Assembly (NCBI GenBank): GCA_031367405.1
Contig: JANLPT010000118.1
Span: forward strand, 1-42,993
Length of the DNA stretch: 42,993 nucleotides
Direction of reading: 5' to 3'
From: JALHNI01 sp031367405
GTDB lineage: Bacteria; Acidobacteriota; Terriglobia; Bryobacterales; Bryobacteraceae
Each line of letters starts with the position of its first letter. The first letter of the stretch is position 1. The notes under the pieces are model-generated. The model ran no database searches. It saw nothing but the letters and a program-made list of their open reading frames with translations, and was not told the DNA's origin. Positions 22,206 to 30,792 of the stretch are shown in pieces. Made by a program: the position numbers and the translations under genes.

Positions 22206-24728
22206 TTGGCGAACAATAACGACAATCAAGAACCACCCGTCCCACCATCGTTTCGAGACGGAAAGAACCTGATTCCGATCAACATCGAAGACGAGATGAA
22301 ACGCTCGTACCTTGATTACGCCATGAGCGTAATCATTGGGCGCGCGCTGCCCGATGTCCGCGACGGGTTGAAGCCCGTCCATCGGCGCATCCTGTTTGGA
22401 ATGAGCGAGATGGGGCTAAACTACAATCGCCCTACCCGCAAATGCGCCAAGATTATCGGCGAAGTACTGGGCAAGTTCCATCCCCATGGCGATGGCTCGG
22501 TCTACGACGCCTTGGTCCGCATGGCGCAGCCGTTTTCGATGCGTTACATGCTCGTCGATGGCCAGGGTAACTTCGGCTCGGTCGATGGCGATCCGCCGGC
22601 CGCGATGCGGTACACCGAAGCGCGTTTGTCGAAAATTGCCGCCACCTTGCTCGAAGACATCGACAAAGAGACCGTCGACTTCAAGCCGAATTATGACGAC
22701 ACCGAGATGGAGCCCGAGGTGCTCCCCACTCGCGTACCGAACCTGCTGATCAACGGTTCGGAAGGCATCGCGGTGGGCATGGCGACCCGCATTCCGCCGC
22801 ATAACCTGCGCGAAGTTGTGGAAGCGGCCATCGCCCTCGCGCAGGACCCCACCACGCCGCTCAGCCGGCTAATGGAAATCGTACCCGGCCCGGACTTTCC
22901 CACCGGCGGCTTCATTCTCGGCCGCAACGGCATCAATAACGCCTACACCGGCGGCCGTGGCTCCATCAAAATGCGGGCCAAAGCGTTCACCGAAAAGATG
23001 GAAAAAGGCCGCGAGTCCATCATCGTCACCGAGCTTCCCTTCCAGGTCAACAAGGCGCGGTTGATCGAGAATATTGCCTTCCTGGTTAACGAGAAAAAGA
23101 TCGACGGCATTAGCGATATTCGCGATGAGAGCGACCGCGAAGGCATGCGGATCGTGATGGAGCTGAAACGCGGCGAGCAGCCGGACATCATTCTTAACCA
23201 GCTCTATAAACAAACCCAGATGCAGACCAACTTCGGGGTCATCATGCTGGCGATCGTCAACGGCCAGCCGCGTGAATTGGGTTTACGCGATGTACTCAAG
23301 CTGTTTCTTGAGCATCGCAATGACGTCGTCAGACGCCGGACCGACTACTTACTCCGCAAGGCCCGCGAACGCGAACACATCTTACTCGGCTTCCAGATTG
23401 CGCTGGATCATTTAGACGAAGTAATCCGCATCATTCGCGCGGCGAAAATTCCTCGCGAAGCGCGCGAGGGTTTAATTGCCGCCTTCCAGTTCAGCGAGCG
23501 CCAGGCGCAAGCCATCATCGAACTGCAACTCCAACGCTTGACGGGCATGGAGCAGGCCAAGATCATCGAAGAGCTGAAGGAAATCCAGGTACAGATCGCC
23601 GGCTACCTTGAGATCCTGGGTTCGGAAAAAGTTCTCAATGCGGTGATTATCAGGGAATTGCGCGAGGTCCAGAAGGATTTCGGCGACGACCGGCGCACCC
23701 AGATCGTCGAAGATGAGGGCGAGATCGCGCTCGAAGACCTGATCCAAATGGAAGACGTCGCCGTGACGATTTCCCGGGGCGGTTACTTAAAGAGAACCCC
23801 TGTCGACACCTATCGCCGCCAGACGCGCGGCGGGAAGGGCCGCATCGGCATGAGTGCCCGTGGCGAGGACGTGATCGAAAAATTGATCATTTCGTCCACG
23901 CATAGTTACTTACTCATCTTTACGAATAAGGGCCGCGTTTATTGGCTGAAGGTTTATAACATTCCCGACCTGGCCGCCGCCGGCAAAGGTAAGAATATCA
24001 ACGGCCTGATTAACCTGCAGCCCGATGAAGTACCGAAGGCTTTCCTGCCGGTGAAAGAGTTCACCGAGGATAAGTTTATCGCCATGATCACCAAGCACGG
24101 CGTCATCAAGCGCTGCCAATTGACGGAGTTCGACAACGTCATGCAGCGCGGCATTATTGCCTGCGCCCTGGACGATGGCGATGAGCTGATCGCGGCCCGC
24201 ATCACCTCTGGCGGCGAGCAGATTTTCCTGGCCACCCGGGAAGGGATGGCCATTCGCTTCAAAGAAGAAGATGTCCGCGCCATGGGCCGTCCCGCCCGCG
24301 GCGTCCGCGCCATGTCGCTCGACAAAGACGATTACCTGGTGGGCGCGGCCATCGTGAATGACGATAGCCTGATTCTTTCCATCTCCGAACGCGGCTTCGG
24401 CAAGCGCACGCCGGCCAAGGATTACCGCATGCAGACGCGCGGCGGGAAGGGCGTCATCAACATGAAGACCACCACCAAGGTCGGCAAGGTGGTCGAAATC
24501 TTAGAGGTGCAGGACAATACCGACCTCATGATCATCTCGAAAGAAGGCCAAATTATTCGCATTGAGTCGCAACACATCCGGCAAGCCGGCCGGTCCACTC
24601 AAGGAGTAACTCTGGTCAAGATGGAAGGCGAGGATCGCGTCTCCGCCGCCTCAGTGGTTCCGGAGAGTCCGGAAGATCCCGATGCTGCCGAAGGTACTGA
24701 GCCGGGCGAGCCCGGCCCAGTGATCTAA
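22206..24728 (+). CDS. gyrA: DNA gyrase subunit A
   Basis: 840 residues. Introduces negative supercoils with GyrB; this subunit cuts and rejoins DNA. The start is a TTG: a stop codon lies at 22194-22196 in frame and the conserved N-terminus (PINIEDEMKRSYLDYAMSVI) begins well before the first ATG. The catalytic tyrosine is Tyr136 (AAMRYTE). The quinolone-resistance region reads HPHGDGSVYD, placing Gly97 and Ser98 where E. coli has Ser83 and Ala84. The C-terminal wheel has two GyrA-box-like motifs (QTRGGKG near residues 538 and 742), which support GyrA over ParC. The tail is acidic. gyrB is not in the window. Confidence 0.95.
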   Translation: MANNNDNQEPPVPPSFRDGKNLIPINIEDEMKRSYLDYAMSVIIGRALPDVRDGLKPVHRRILFGMSEMGLNYNRPTRKCAKIIGEVLGKFHPHGDGSVYDALVRMAQPFSMRYMLVDGQGNFGSVDGDPPAAMRYTEARLSKIAATLLEDIDKETVDFKPNYDDTEMEPEVLPTRVPNLLINGSEGIAVGMATRIPPHNLREVVEAAIALAQDPTTPLSRLMEIVPGPDFPTGGFILGRNGINNAYTGGRGSIKMRAKAFTEKMEKGRESIIVTELPFQVNKARLIENIAFLVNEKKIDGISDIRDESDREGMRIVMELKRGEQPDIILNQLYKQTQMQTNFGVIMLAIVNGQPRELGLRDVLKLFLEHRNDVVRRRTDYLLRKAREREHILLGFQIALDHLDEVIRIIRAAKIPREAREGLIAAFQFSERQAQAIIELQLQRLTGMEQAKIIEELKEIQVQIAGYLEILGSEKVLNAVIIRELREVQKDFGDDRRTQIVEDEGEIALEDLIQMEDVAVTISRGGYLKRTPVDTYRRQTRGGKGRIGMSARGEDVIEKLIISSTHSYLLIFTNKGRVYWLKVYNIPDLAAAGKGKNINGLINLQPDEVPKAFLPVKEFTEDKFIAMITKHGVIKRCQLTEFDNVMQRGIIACALDDGDELIAARITSGGEQIFLATREGMAIRFKEEDVRAMGRPARGVRAMSLDKDDYLVGAAIVNDDSLILSISERGFGKRTPAKDYRMQTRGGKGVINMKTTTKVGKVVEILEVQDNTDLMIISKEGQIIRIESQHIRQAGRSTQGVTLVKMEGEDRVSAASVVPESPEDPDAAEGTEPGEPGPVI

Positions 24729-24733
24729 ACGGT

Positions 24734-24773
24734 GAAGAAAGGGGGCAAACCTCCGATATTGCCCCCTTCCTTC
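24734..24773. terminator. Bidirectional rho-independent terminator
   Basis: GAAGAAAGGGGGCAA (24734-24748) pairs with TTGCCCCCTTCCTTC (24759-24773), one mismatch in 15, around a ten-base loop. It begins five bases after the gyrA stop and ends just before the convergent small membrane protein gene. Purine-rich and pyrimidine-rich flanks serve both directions, although the T-run is interrupted by C. Confidence 0.8.
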
Positions 24774-24775
24774 AG

Positions 24776-24967
24776 CTATCGACCCACTCGAAAGTTGGTG
24801 ACGCCGCTCCACAACCCGACGGCTTGTAACACCCAAACGACCACCGCAATCACCACGACCGCGTTCAGAATGGATTTGATACTGGACGCCATCGGGATGT
24901 AGCGATTCACCAGATACAACAGCACGCCCACCACCATCAGAAACACCACAATATTCAGTAAAGGCAT
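24776..24967 (-). CDS. Small two-helix membrane protein (Thivi_2564-like)
   Basis: 63 residues with two hydrophobic helices: about 3-22 (LLNIVVFLMVVGVLLYLVN) and 34-52 (ILNAVVVIAVVVWVLQAVG), joined by RYIPMASSIKS. This layout, with NxYIPM between the helices, matches my recollection of the family annotated Thivi_2564 membrane protein, whose role is unknown. AGGAG about ten bases before the ATG supports translation. It converges on gyrA and shares its terminator. Confidence 0.78.
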   Translation of the reverse strand: MPLLNIVVFLMVVGVLLYLVNRYIPMASSIKSILNAVVVIAVVVWVLQAVGLWSGVTNFRVGR

Positions 24968-25111
24968 AAAACTCTCTCTCCTGGGCCTGGATCTAGCAAT
25001 TTGAGGACCATTCGTTTACAAGCCTGAAAATGCTGTTTCTGGACCCTCATCCCCCCTTGAGTCGGCACTTCTTGCCGAGGGAAAGCCGCACTTACGAAGG
25101 ATTTACTAAGG

Positions 25112-25255
25112 ATGAGACCGCACGAAGCCGCTTCGGCCGGCGCGTTTTTCGGAGCGATTCTGCTGGGCATGGGCGGCTGGATTCTGTATGATCTCTTCGC
25201 CCGCAAGCTGCCCGAGAAACGGCACTTGGAGTCACTGATGCGTGAATATTCTTAA
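25112..25255 (+). CDS. Small single-pass membrane protein, 47 residues
   Basis: A short frame from ATG 25112 to TAA 25253-25255. Residues 9-28 form one hydrophobic segment (AGAFFGAILLGMGGWILYDL), followed by a basic and acidic tail (ARKLPEKRHLESLMREYS). GAAGG at 25096-25100 gives an 11-base spacer, and a further AAGG touches the start. It lies between the small membrane protein and the BACON protein; the 36 bases to the latter contain a promoter-like box. No known family is recognised, and it might not be expressed. Confidence 0.5.
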   Translation: MRPHEAASAGAFFGAILLGMGGWILYDLFARKLPEKRHLESLMREYS

Positions 25256-25278
25256 CAGCTTCGCGTTCACGCAGAGAG

Positions 25279-25284
25279 TAAACT
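25279..25284 (+). promoter_or_regulatory. -10-like box directly before the BACON protein start
   Basis: TAAACT ends six bases before the ATG at 25291. The intervening CAGGGA is too close to act as a normal Shine-Dalgarno sequence. The layout is the same as at gyrA and at 30781-30786. No good -35 is seen at 16-18 bases. Confidence 0.4.
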
Positions 25285-25290
25285 CAGGGA

Positions 25291-27384
25291 ATGCACCGCC
25301 TATTCCTTTTCCTGTGTGCCGCTGGAGCCCAACTTCTGGGCCAGCCTTGCGGGCAAACGCTTTCTTCCAGCGGGCGCAGTATTCCGGCGGCGACCAACCC
25401 GCTCTTCCTGGGTAGTTTCACGGTCGCCTCGAATCTAAGCACTTGTAACTGGACCAGCATGTCCACCGTTCCCTGGATCGATGTGCAATTCGGCCAGACC
25501 GGCCGGGGTGGCGGAACCGTAGGTTACTCGGTGGATAACAACCTCACGCCCGTCACGCGCACGGGTACCATCCTGGTCGGTACCGCCAGTTTCACCGTGA
25601 GCCAAGCCGCCGCCGCCTGCAACATCACGCTCACCTTACAGGGCGCGGGCGTAGGGGCCGAGGGCGGCGTCCGGCAGTTGCAAGTGGCTACCACTTGCGA
25701 ATGGGCACCCGTGACCAACGTGGACTGGATCACCGCCACTCCTTCAAAGGGGAGCGGGAACGGCACCATCACGCTGACCATCGCCCCCAATAACAGTACG
25801 GCGACTCGCTCCGGTGCCGTCGCCGTGCTCGGCCAAAGCGTCACGATTACGCAGGCCGGCGGCACATGTTCGTACACGCTTTCGGCCGTGCAACCGGCCA
25901 TCCCGGCGGCGGGCGGATCTTACTCGGCTCAACTGACCACCGCCTGCATGTGGACGGCGACCACTAACGTCAATTGGCTGACGATCAATCCTCCCACGAG
26001 CGGCGTTGGCTCTTCGGCGATCAATTACACGGTGGCCGCCAACACCACTTCGGCCGACCCGCGCACGGGGCTAATCACCGCCGGTACCGGCTCCGGCACC
26101 GGTTCTCCCACTGTGTCGGCTAGCGTGTCGCTCAGCGTGCAACAAGCGGGTGGCAACTGCAATGTGCAACTCGGCGTGGCCAGCGCCCAAGTAGCCGCCG
26201 CCGGCGTTACCGGTAGCTTCACCGTCACCACGCCCTGTACATTCACTGCCCGTTCGAATGCCACCTGGATCACGGCCACCGCGACCGCCAATAGTGTCCT
26301 TTATAGCGTCGCCACGAACCCCTCTGTCCAGTCGCGTACGGGAACGATCACCGCCGGTGGGGCCATCTTCACCATTACTCAAGCGGGCTCCACCTGTAAC
26401 TTCGCCGTGTCACCCGAGACGCTGGATATTCAGCCCTCCGGCGCGAGTGGAGTTATTAAAGTAACCACGACGAGCGGCTGCGAATGGACCGCGATCAGTG
26501 ACTCACCCTGGATCCGCATCACCGGCCGAATCGCGGGCGGTACGCAAGGCGAGTTACAGTACACCGTCGACGCCAACGCCGCTGGTTCCGCGCGCTCCGG
26601 TACGCTCACCGTAGCGGGCCGCGCCGTCGTGGTGCGGCAGAACTCGGGCAATGCGCCGCAGCTCACTGCGGGAGGCATCGTCCACTCGGCCAGCTATCAG
26701 GCGGGCGGCGTTTCGCCGGGCGAAATTGTCACGATCTTTGGCGAGGAGCTTGGTCCGGCAATGTTAACGACCGCAACGCTCGAAGCCGACGGTGTCACGG
26801 TGAGTAAGTTACTCGCCGGCACCCGTATGCTCTTCGATGGCGTCGCCGCGCCGTTAGTATATACGTCACGAGGGCAAGTTAGTGCGATTGTGCCTTACTC
26901 CGTCGCCGGTAAGGCAACCGTGCCCGTGATTGCCGAGTATCTTGGTGCGCGTTCGACACCGGTGAACTTACGCATTCTACCGGCCGTGCCCGCGCTCTAC
27001 TCACTCGATGCCTCCGGTGCCGGGCCAGGCGCGATCCTCAATCAGGATGGCTCAGTGAACTCCGCTGCAACGCCGGCGGCGGTGGGCCAAGTGGTGATCC
27101 TCTTCGGGACGGGCGAAGGGCTGACGACGCCCTTACAAGCCGATGGTCAACTTACGCCGGGCGTTGAACCACTTCCCCGCCCTCGCCTGCGCGTCACAGT
27201 GACCATCGGCGGCGTCGAGTGTCCAGTACTATACGCGGGCGCGCCGCCCGGCTTAGTCGCCGGCGCGCTGCAAATCAACGTGCAATTGCCGGCCGGGGTT
27301 CCGCTGGGCGAAGCCGTTCCCGTCGTGCTCGCCGTCGGCGAAGCCCTCAGCCCAGACACCGTCACGATGGCGATTCGGCGCTAA
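25291..27384 (+). CDS. Exported protein with five BACON-type repeats and a TIGR03437 C-terminal domain
   Basis: 697 residues. A signal peptide (MHRLFLFLCAAGAQLLG) precedes five repeats of about 80-95 residues, each with the BACON pattern of C-x-W in the middle, W-I or W-L a few residues later, RTGTI-like or RSGTL-like strand and a closing strand ending in Q (SQAAAAC, TQAGGTC, QQAGGNC, TQAGSTC, RQNSG). The last ~230 residues (IVHSASYQAGGVSPGEIVTIFGEELGPA to the end) match the Solibacter-type C-terminal domain TIGR03437, with the typical VPYSVAGKATVPV and GAGPGAILNQDGSVNS. BACON domains are thought to bind carbohydrate or mucin in other bacteria. A surface or secreted role is likely. It is the strongest lineage marker in the window. 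Confidence 0.88.
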   Translation: MHRLFLFLCAAGAQLLGQPCGQTLSSSGRSIPAATNPLFLGSFTVASNLSTCNWTSMSTVPWIDVQFGQTGRGGGTVGYSVDNNLTPVTRTGTILVGTASFTVSQAAAACNITLTLQGAGVGAEGGVRQLQVATTCEWAPVTNVDWITATPSKGSGNGTITLTIAPNNSTATRSGAVAVLGQSVTITQAGGTCSYTLSAVQPAIPAAGGSYSAQLTTACMWTATTNVNWLTINPPTSGVGSSAINYTVAANTTSADPRTGLITAGTGSGTGSPTVSASVSLSVQQAGGNCNVQLGVASAQVAAAGVTGSFTVTTPCTFTARSNATWITATATANSVLYSVATNPSVQSRTGTITAGGAIFTITQAGSTCNFAVSPETLDIQPSGASGVIKVTTTSGCEWTAISDSPWIRITGRIAGGTQGELQYTVDANAAGSARSGTLTVAGRAVVVRQNSGNAPQLTAGGIVHSASYQAGGVSPGEIVTIFGEELGPAMLTTATLEADGVTVSKLLAGTRMLFDGVAAPLVYTSRGQVSAIVPYSVAGKATVPVIAEYLGARSTPVNLRILPAVPALYSLDASGAGPGAILNQDGSVNSAATPAAVGQVVILFGTGEGLTTPLQADGQLTPGVEPLPRPRLRVTVTIGGVECPVLYAGAPPGLVAGALQINVQLPAGVPLGEAVPVVLAVGEALSPDTVTMAIRR

Positions 27385-27393
27385 GTAAGGCTT

Positions 27394-27430
27394 TCCGGCG
27401 GCGATGGCAGCACTTTACCAATCCGCCGGA
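27394..27430. terminator. Hairpin between convergent genes
   Basis: TCCGGCGG (27394-27401) pairs perfectly with CCGCCGGA (27423-27430) around 21 bases, beginning nine bases after the BACON protein stop. The right arm lies within the last codons of the convergent SDR-like gene. There is no T-run. Confidence 0.35.
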
Positions 27431-28935
27431 CGATAGTCCTTGAGAAACTTGCCCCAAATATGCTCGCCGGTGTTGATTCCATCGATGATCGGGTCGAGAA
27501 TGCGCGCCGCGCCATCGACAATATCGAGCGGCGGGTGAAAGCGCTGCTCCACCACTTTGCGGGCGGCAATGTCGAGGGGGTCCTCGTCGGTCACCCAACC
27601 GGTGTCGACGCTATTCATGTGAATGCCGTCGCCGAAATAGTCAGCGGCGGCGGTGCGCGTCATCATATTTAGCGCCGCTTTCGCCATATTCGTGTGCGGA
27701 TGCCGGGTCGTCTTCCAGTTCCGGTAGAACTGGCCCTCCACCGCCGAAACATTCACGATATGCTTGTCACGTTCCGGGGTCGCGAGCATCAACGGCTTCA
27801 GCCGCGCGTTGAAGATAAACGGTGCCACCGCATTAATCAAATGTACTTCGAGTAACTCGACGGATGATACTTCCGCCAGCAGCAAACGCCACGAATTCCG
27901 GCCGCGCAGATCCACTTGTTGTAAGTCCTGGTCAAGCCGGCCCTCGGGGAATAGATGCCCCTGCCCGAGAAACTCTTCCGCCAGCAATGGCACTTGCGAC
28001 AATTCTGCGGATGGCGTCACTCCCGGCACGGCGAACGATGGGTCAGCGGCGGACGGCAGAATTTCGGAGCCGCGAAATCCCTCGTAATTGCCGAGTAACC
28101 GATGCACGCGCTCTGGCATTTGCTGCAACGCGGCGCGCTCGCCGTCCATCATGTGCGCGTAAAACTCGGGTGGGCGGCGCACCGTTTGGCAGGCATTATT
28201 GATGATGAAATCCAAGCGGGAGCGGGTAGCGAGTAACTCCCGGCAAAACGCCTCGACACTGGGCGTGTGGCGCAGGTCAAGCCCGAAGATTTCCAGGCGA
28301 TGTCCCCACTCGCCGAAATCCGCTTCTTGCGCATAACGCTGCGCCGAATCACGCGGAAACCGGGTGGTGACAATCAAATGCGCGCCTGAACGCAAGAGCT
28401 TTAACCCCGTTTGATAACCAATCTTCACCCGGCCGCCGGTGAGTAACGCCACGCGGCCCCGCAGGTCAGCCAACTCGGTTCGCTTCCGGAAGTTGAACTC
28501 CGCACAAGGCGGACACATTTGATCGTAGAAGTGATGGATGAGTGAGTATTCCTGCTTACACACATAGCAGTGTTGCGGCTCAACTAACTCGTGGGGTTCT
28601 GGCTCATCCGCGTGGACATCGTGCGGTGCGAATTCTTTCGGCGCGTAGACGTTGGGCGTATTGAAGACGGGCTTGCGGCGCAGTGAACGAATACCGGTTT
28701 CGTCGCGAACCGCTTCCACGCGCAGGTTCAACGCCGCAGTGCGCTCCTTGGCAGCGACTTTCAGCTTCAAGCGGCGCGCGACGGGGTCGGGGTTGTAAAT
28801 CTGCGCGATCAGGTGATGGAGGCGCTGGCGCTCGGGCTCCGGCAGACCCGCGAGTAACTCGCGATCCGCGTCCAGCGATTCCAGAAGTTCCAGGGTGGAT
28901 CGCACACGTTCAAGTAAGTTAAAGTCAATGTCCAT
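27415..28935 (-). CDS. SDR-like protein with zinc ribbon and non-canonical active site
   Basis: 506 residues from the ATG at 28933-28935; a GTG at 28974, overlapping the prfC stop as GTGA, would add 13 residues and is a serious alternative. An N-terminal helical part (1-~115) is followed by a Cys4 zinc-ribbon-like unit (CYVC at 123-126, CPPC at 141-144) and an SDR Rossmann domain with TGGRVKIG (166-173) and NNAC (246-249). After the conserved Ser397 (NVSAVEG), the place of the catalytic Tyr in YxxxK is Thr415 (HPHTNMAK, Lys419). There is also an insertion of about 60-90 residues between NNAC and the active-site strand. Oxidoreductase activity is uncertain. The close position behind prfC suggests cotranscription. 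Confidence 0.75.
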   Translation of the reverse strand: MDIDFNLLERVRSTLELLESLDADRELLAGLPEPERQRLHHLIAQIYNPDPVARRLKLKVAAKERTAALNLRVEAVRDETGIRSLRRKPVFNTPNVYAPKEFAPHDVHADEPEPHELVEPQHCYVCKQEYSLIHHFYDQMCPPCAEFNFRKRTELADLRGRVALLTGGRVKIGYQTGLKLLRSGAHLIVTTRFPRDSAQRYAQEADFGEWGHRLEIFGLDLRHTPSVEAFCRELLATRSRLDFIINNACQTVRRPPEFYAHMMDGERAALQQMPERVHRLLGNYEGFRGSEILPSAADPSFAVPGVTPSAELSQVPLLAEEFLGQGHLFPEGRLDQDLQQVDLRGRNSWRLLLAEVSSVELLEVHLINAVAPFIFNARLKPLMLATPERDKHIVNVSAVEGQFYRNWKTTRHPHTNMAKAALNMMTRTAAADYFGDGIHMNSVDTGWVTDEDPLDIAARKVVEQRFHPPLDIVDGAARILDPIIDGINTGEHIWGKFLKDYRPADW

Positions 28936-28970
28936 GGATGGCACAGTATCTCTTGTTTCGCGGGAGAGCG

Positions 28971-30596
28971 TCACCCGGTCTCGCGGAAGCGCACCGATGG
29001 ATTCTCGTCGATAATGCGCTGCATATTCCAGGTGGAAGTAAATAGACAGACAATCCGGTCGTGTTGGTCAGTGGCCAGCACGGTGCCTGAACTGAGTCCG
29101 TTCAAGTTTCTGATCTCTTCCAGCGTGCCGTCGGGCCAGCGGGCAGCCACGTAAGGGAGTAGGGTGGTGCGAGTACGCACAGCGTATTCTTGTAGAAACC
29201 GCGCCTCCACCACATCGAATTGTAACTGCCCCACCGCCGCTAAAATCGGCTCCCGGCGAATCGCATCAATTGAGTAATATACCTGCACCACCCCTTCTTC
29301 AGAAAGTTGCTGGATGCCTTTGCGGAATTGTTTATTCCGCGACACATCGTCGTTGTGTAAGTTACAAAAGAGTTCCGGGGGAAAGCTCGGCATCCGCTCA
29401 TACTCAATCGACTCGTCCGTACTTAACGTGTCACCGATGGTGAAAAGGCCGGGGTTCACCACGCCGACCACGTCGCCGGGGAATGCCTCGTCAATCGTCT
29501 CGCGATCGCGGGCGAAGAGGCGATGCAGCCGGGTCATGCGAATCTTTCGCCCGAGGCGCGGATGGTTCACGAGCATGTCGCGCTCAAACCGGCCGGAGCA
29601 GACGCGCAGGATAGCCATGCTGTCGCGATGGTGCGGATCCATGTTGCCTTGAATCTTGAAGACAAAGGCGGAAAAGGCTTCCGATTTAGGTTCGATGGCC
29701 ACCCCCTTACTTGGCCGTGACGCAGGCGCGGGAGCCAATCTGACCAGAGCTTCTAAAAATTCCTCCACACCGAAATTATTCATGGCGCTGCCAAAGAAAA
29801 CTGGCGTTTGTTCGCCGCGCAAGAAGCGTGGTTCGTCAAAGTCAGAAACAGCGGCCCCCAGCAAAGCAAGCGTCTCGCGAAGCTGAAGCGCATCTTCCTG
29901 ACCCACTAACTCCTCGAGCGCCGAATCGTCGAGTGACCGCGTCCAAGCCTCGGCCTTTAATTGGCCACTGGCCACGCGATCGAATTGCAGCAGGCGGCGA
30001 GTGGCTAAATCAATCACGCCGCGGAATCGATTTCCCGAGCCCACGGGCCAGTTAATGGGGCAAACCGAAATGCCGAGAATCCGTTCCACCTCATCGATTA
30101 ATTCGAGCGGATCGCGGCCGTGGTGGTCCATCTTATTGATGAAGGTGAGAATGGGAAGATTGCGCAGCCGGCAAGCCTCGAATAGTTTGCGTGTTTGCGG
30201 CTCAATGCCCTTGCCGCTGTCGAGCACCATCACGGCGCTGTCGACAGCGGTCAAAGTGCGATAAGTGTCTTCGCTAAAGTCCTGATGGCCGGGCGTATCG
30301 AGCAGATTAAACAGACAGCCGCCGTACTCGAACTGTAGAACGGTGGAGGAGATGCTGATGCCGCGAGCTTGTTCAATCGCCATCCAGTCGGAGGTGGCGT
30401 GGCCGCGATTGCGCTTGGGGCGCACCGAACCGGCGGAGTGGACGGCCCCGGCATAGAGCAAGAGCTTCTCGGTAAGCGTCGTCTTGCCGGCATCGGGATG
30501 CGAGATGATGGCGAAGGTCCGGCGGCGAGCGATCTGCGCTTCAAAAGCGGGATCGGCGAGGGCGTGCGTTGGATTGGGGATGGACTCGGTCGGCAA
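28971..30596 (-). CDS. prfC: Peptide chain release factor 3
   Basis: 541 residues from a TTG at 30594-30596, chosen because GGAG (30602-30605 on the plus strand as CTCC) lies five bases ahead and the RF3 N-terminus begins soon after; E. coli RF3 has 529 residues. The frame stays open to 31070, but that part overlaps the divergent DUF1080 gene. RF3 is the GTPase that recycles RF1/RF2 after termination. G1 SHPDAGKTT (32-40), RGISISST, G3 DTPGHQDFSEDTYRTL and G4 NKMD are present, and SEDTYRTLTAVDSA is characteristic of RF3 over EF-G. The C-terminal domain III (VGQLQFDVVEARFLQEY) is complete. It overlaps or nearly abuts the SDR-like gene. Confidence 0.93.
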   Translation of the reverse strand: MPTESIPNPTHALADPAFEAQIARRRTFAIISHPDAGKTTLTEKLLLYAGAVHSAGSVRPKRNRGHATSDWMAIEQARGISISSTVLQFEYGGCLFNLLDTPGHQDFSEDTYRTLTAVDSAVMVLDSGKGIEPQTRKLFEACRLRNLPILTFINKMDHHGRDPLELIDEVERILGISVCPINWPVGSGNRFRGVIDLATRRLLQFDRVASGQLKAEAWTRSLDDSALEELVGQEDALQLRETLALLGAAVSDFDEPRFLRGEQTPVFFGSAMNNFGVEEFLEALVRLAPAPASRPSKGVAIEPKSEAFSAFVFKIQGNMDPHHRDSMAILRVCSGRFERDMLVNHPRLGRKIRMTRLHRLFARDRETIDEAFPGDVVGVVNPGLFTIGDTLSTDESIEYERMPSFPPELFCNLHNDDVSRNKQFRKGIQQLSEEGVVQVYYSIDAIRREPILAAVGQLQFDVVEARFLQEYAVRTRTTLLPYVAARWPDGTLEEIRNLNGLSSGTVLATDQHDRIVCLFTSTWNMQRIIDENPSVRFRETG

Positions 30597-30780
30597 GGCT
30601 GCTCCAAAAATTGACTCGGGCAAAAGCCGGTTCAGACGCTTTTCTGCGAAGGAAACGCCACCGGCAGGGGTGATCGAGAGAAGGCTTGTGGAATCACATC
30701 GGCACTTCTGATTGTGGAATGCGGCTGCACAGTTGTCAATCTGCCTCGCTGGCTTCCTCTTTGGCCCGATCAACCTGCTA

Positions 30781-30786
30781 TATGAT
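30781..30786 (+). promoter_or_regulatory. -10-like box directly before the DUF1080 gene
   Basis: TATGAT ends six bases before the ATG at 30793, with no Shine-Dalgarno sequence between. This is the same spacing as at gyrA and at 25291 and suggests a leaderless mRNA. A good -35 at the right distance is not seen. Confidence 0.45.
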
Positions 30787-30792
30787 GTGGCA

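Noticed and set aside
25291..26640. Repeat protein considered as an adhesin toxin or contact-dependent system
   Set aside because: The repeats follow the BACON pattern and the C-terminus is the TIGR03437 domain; there is no toxin-like tip or immunity gene.
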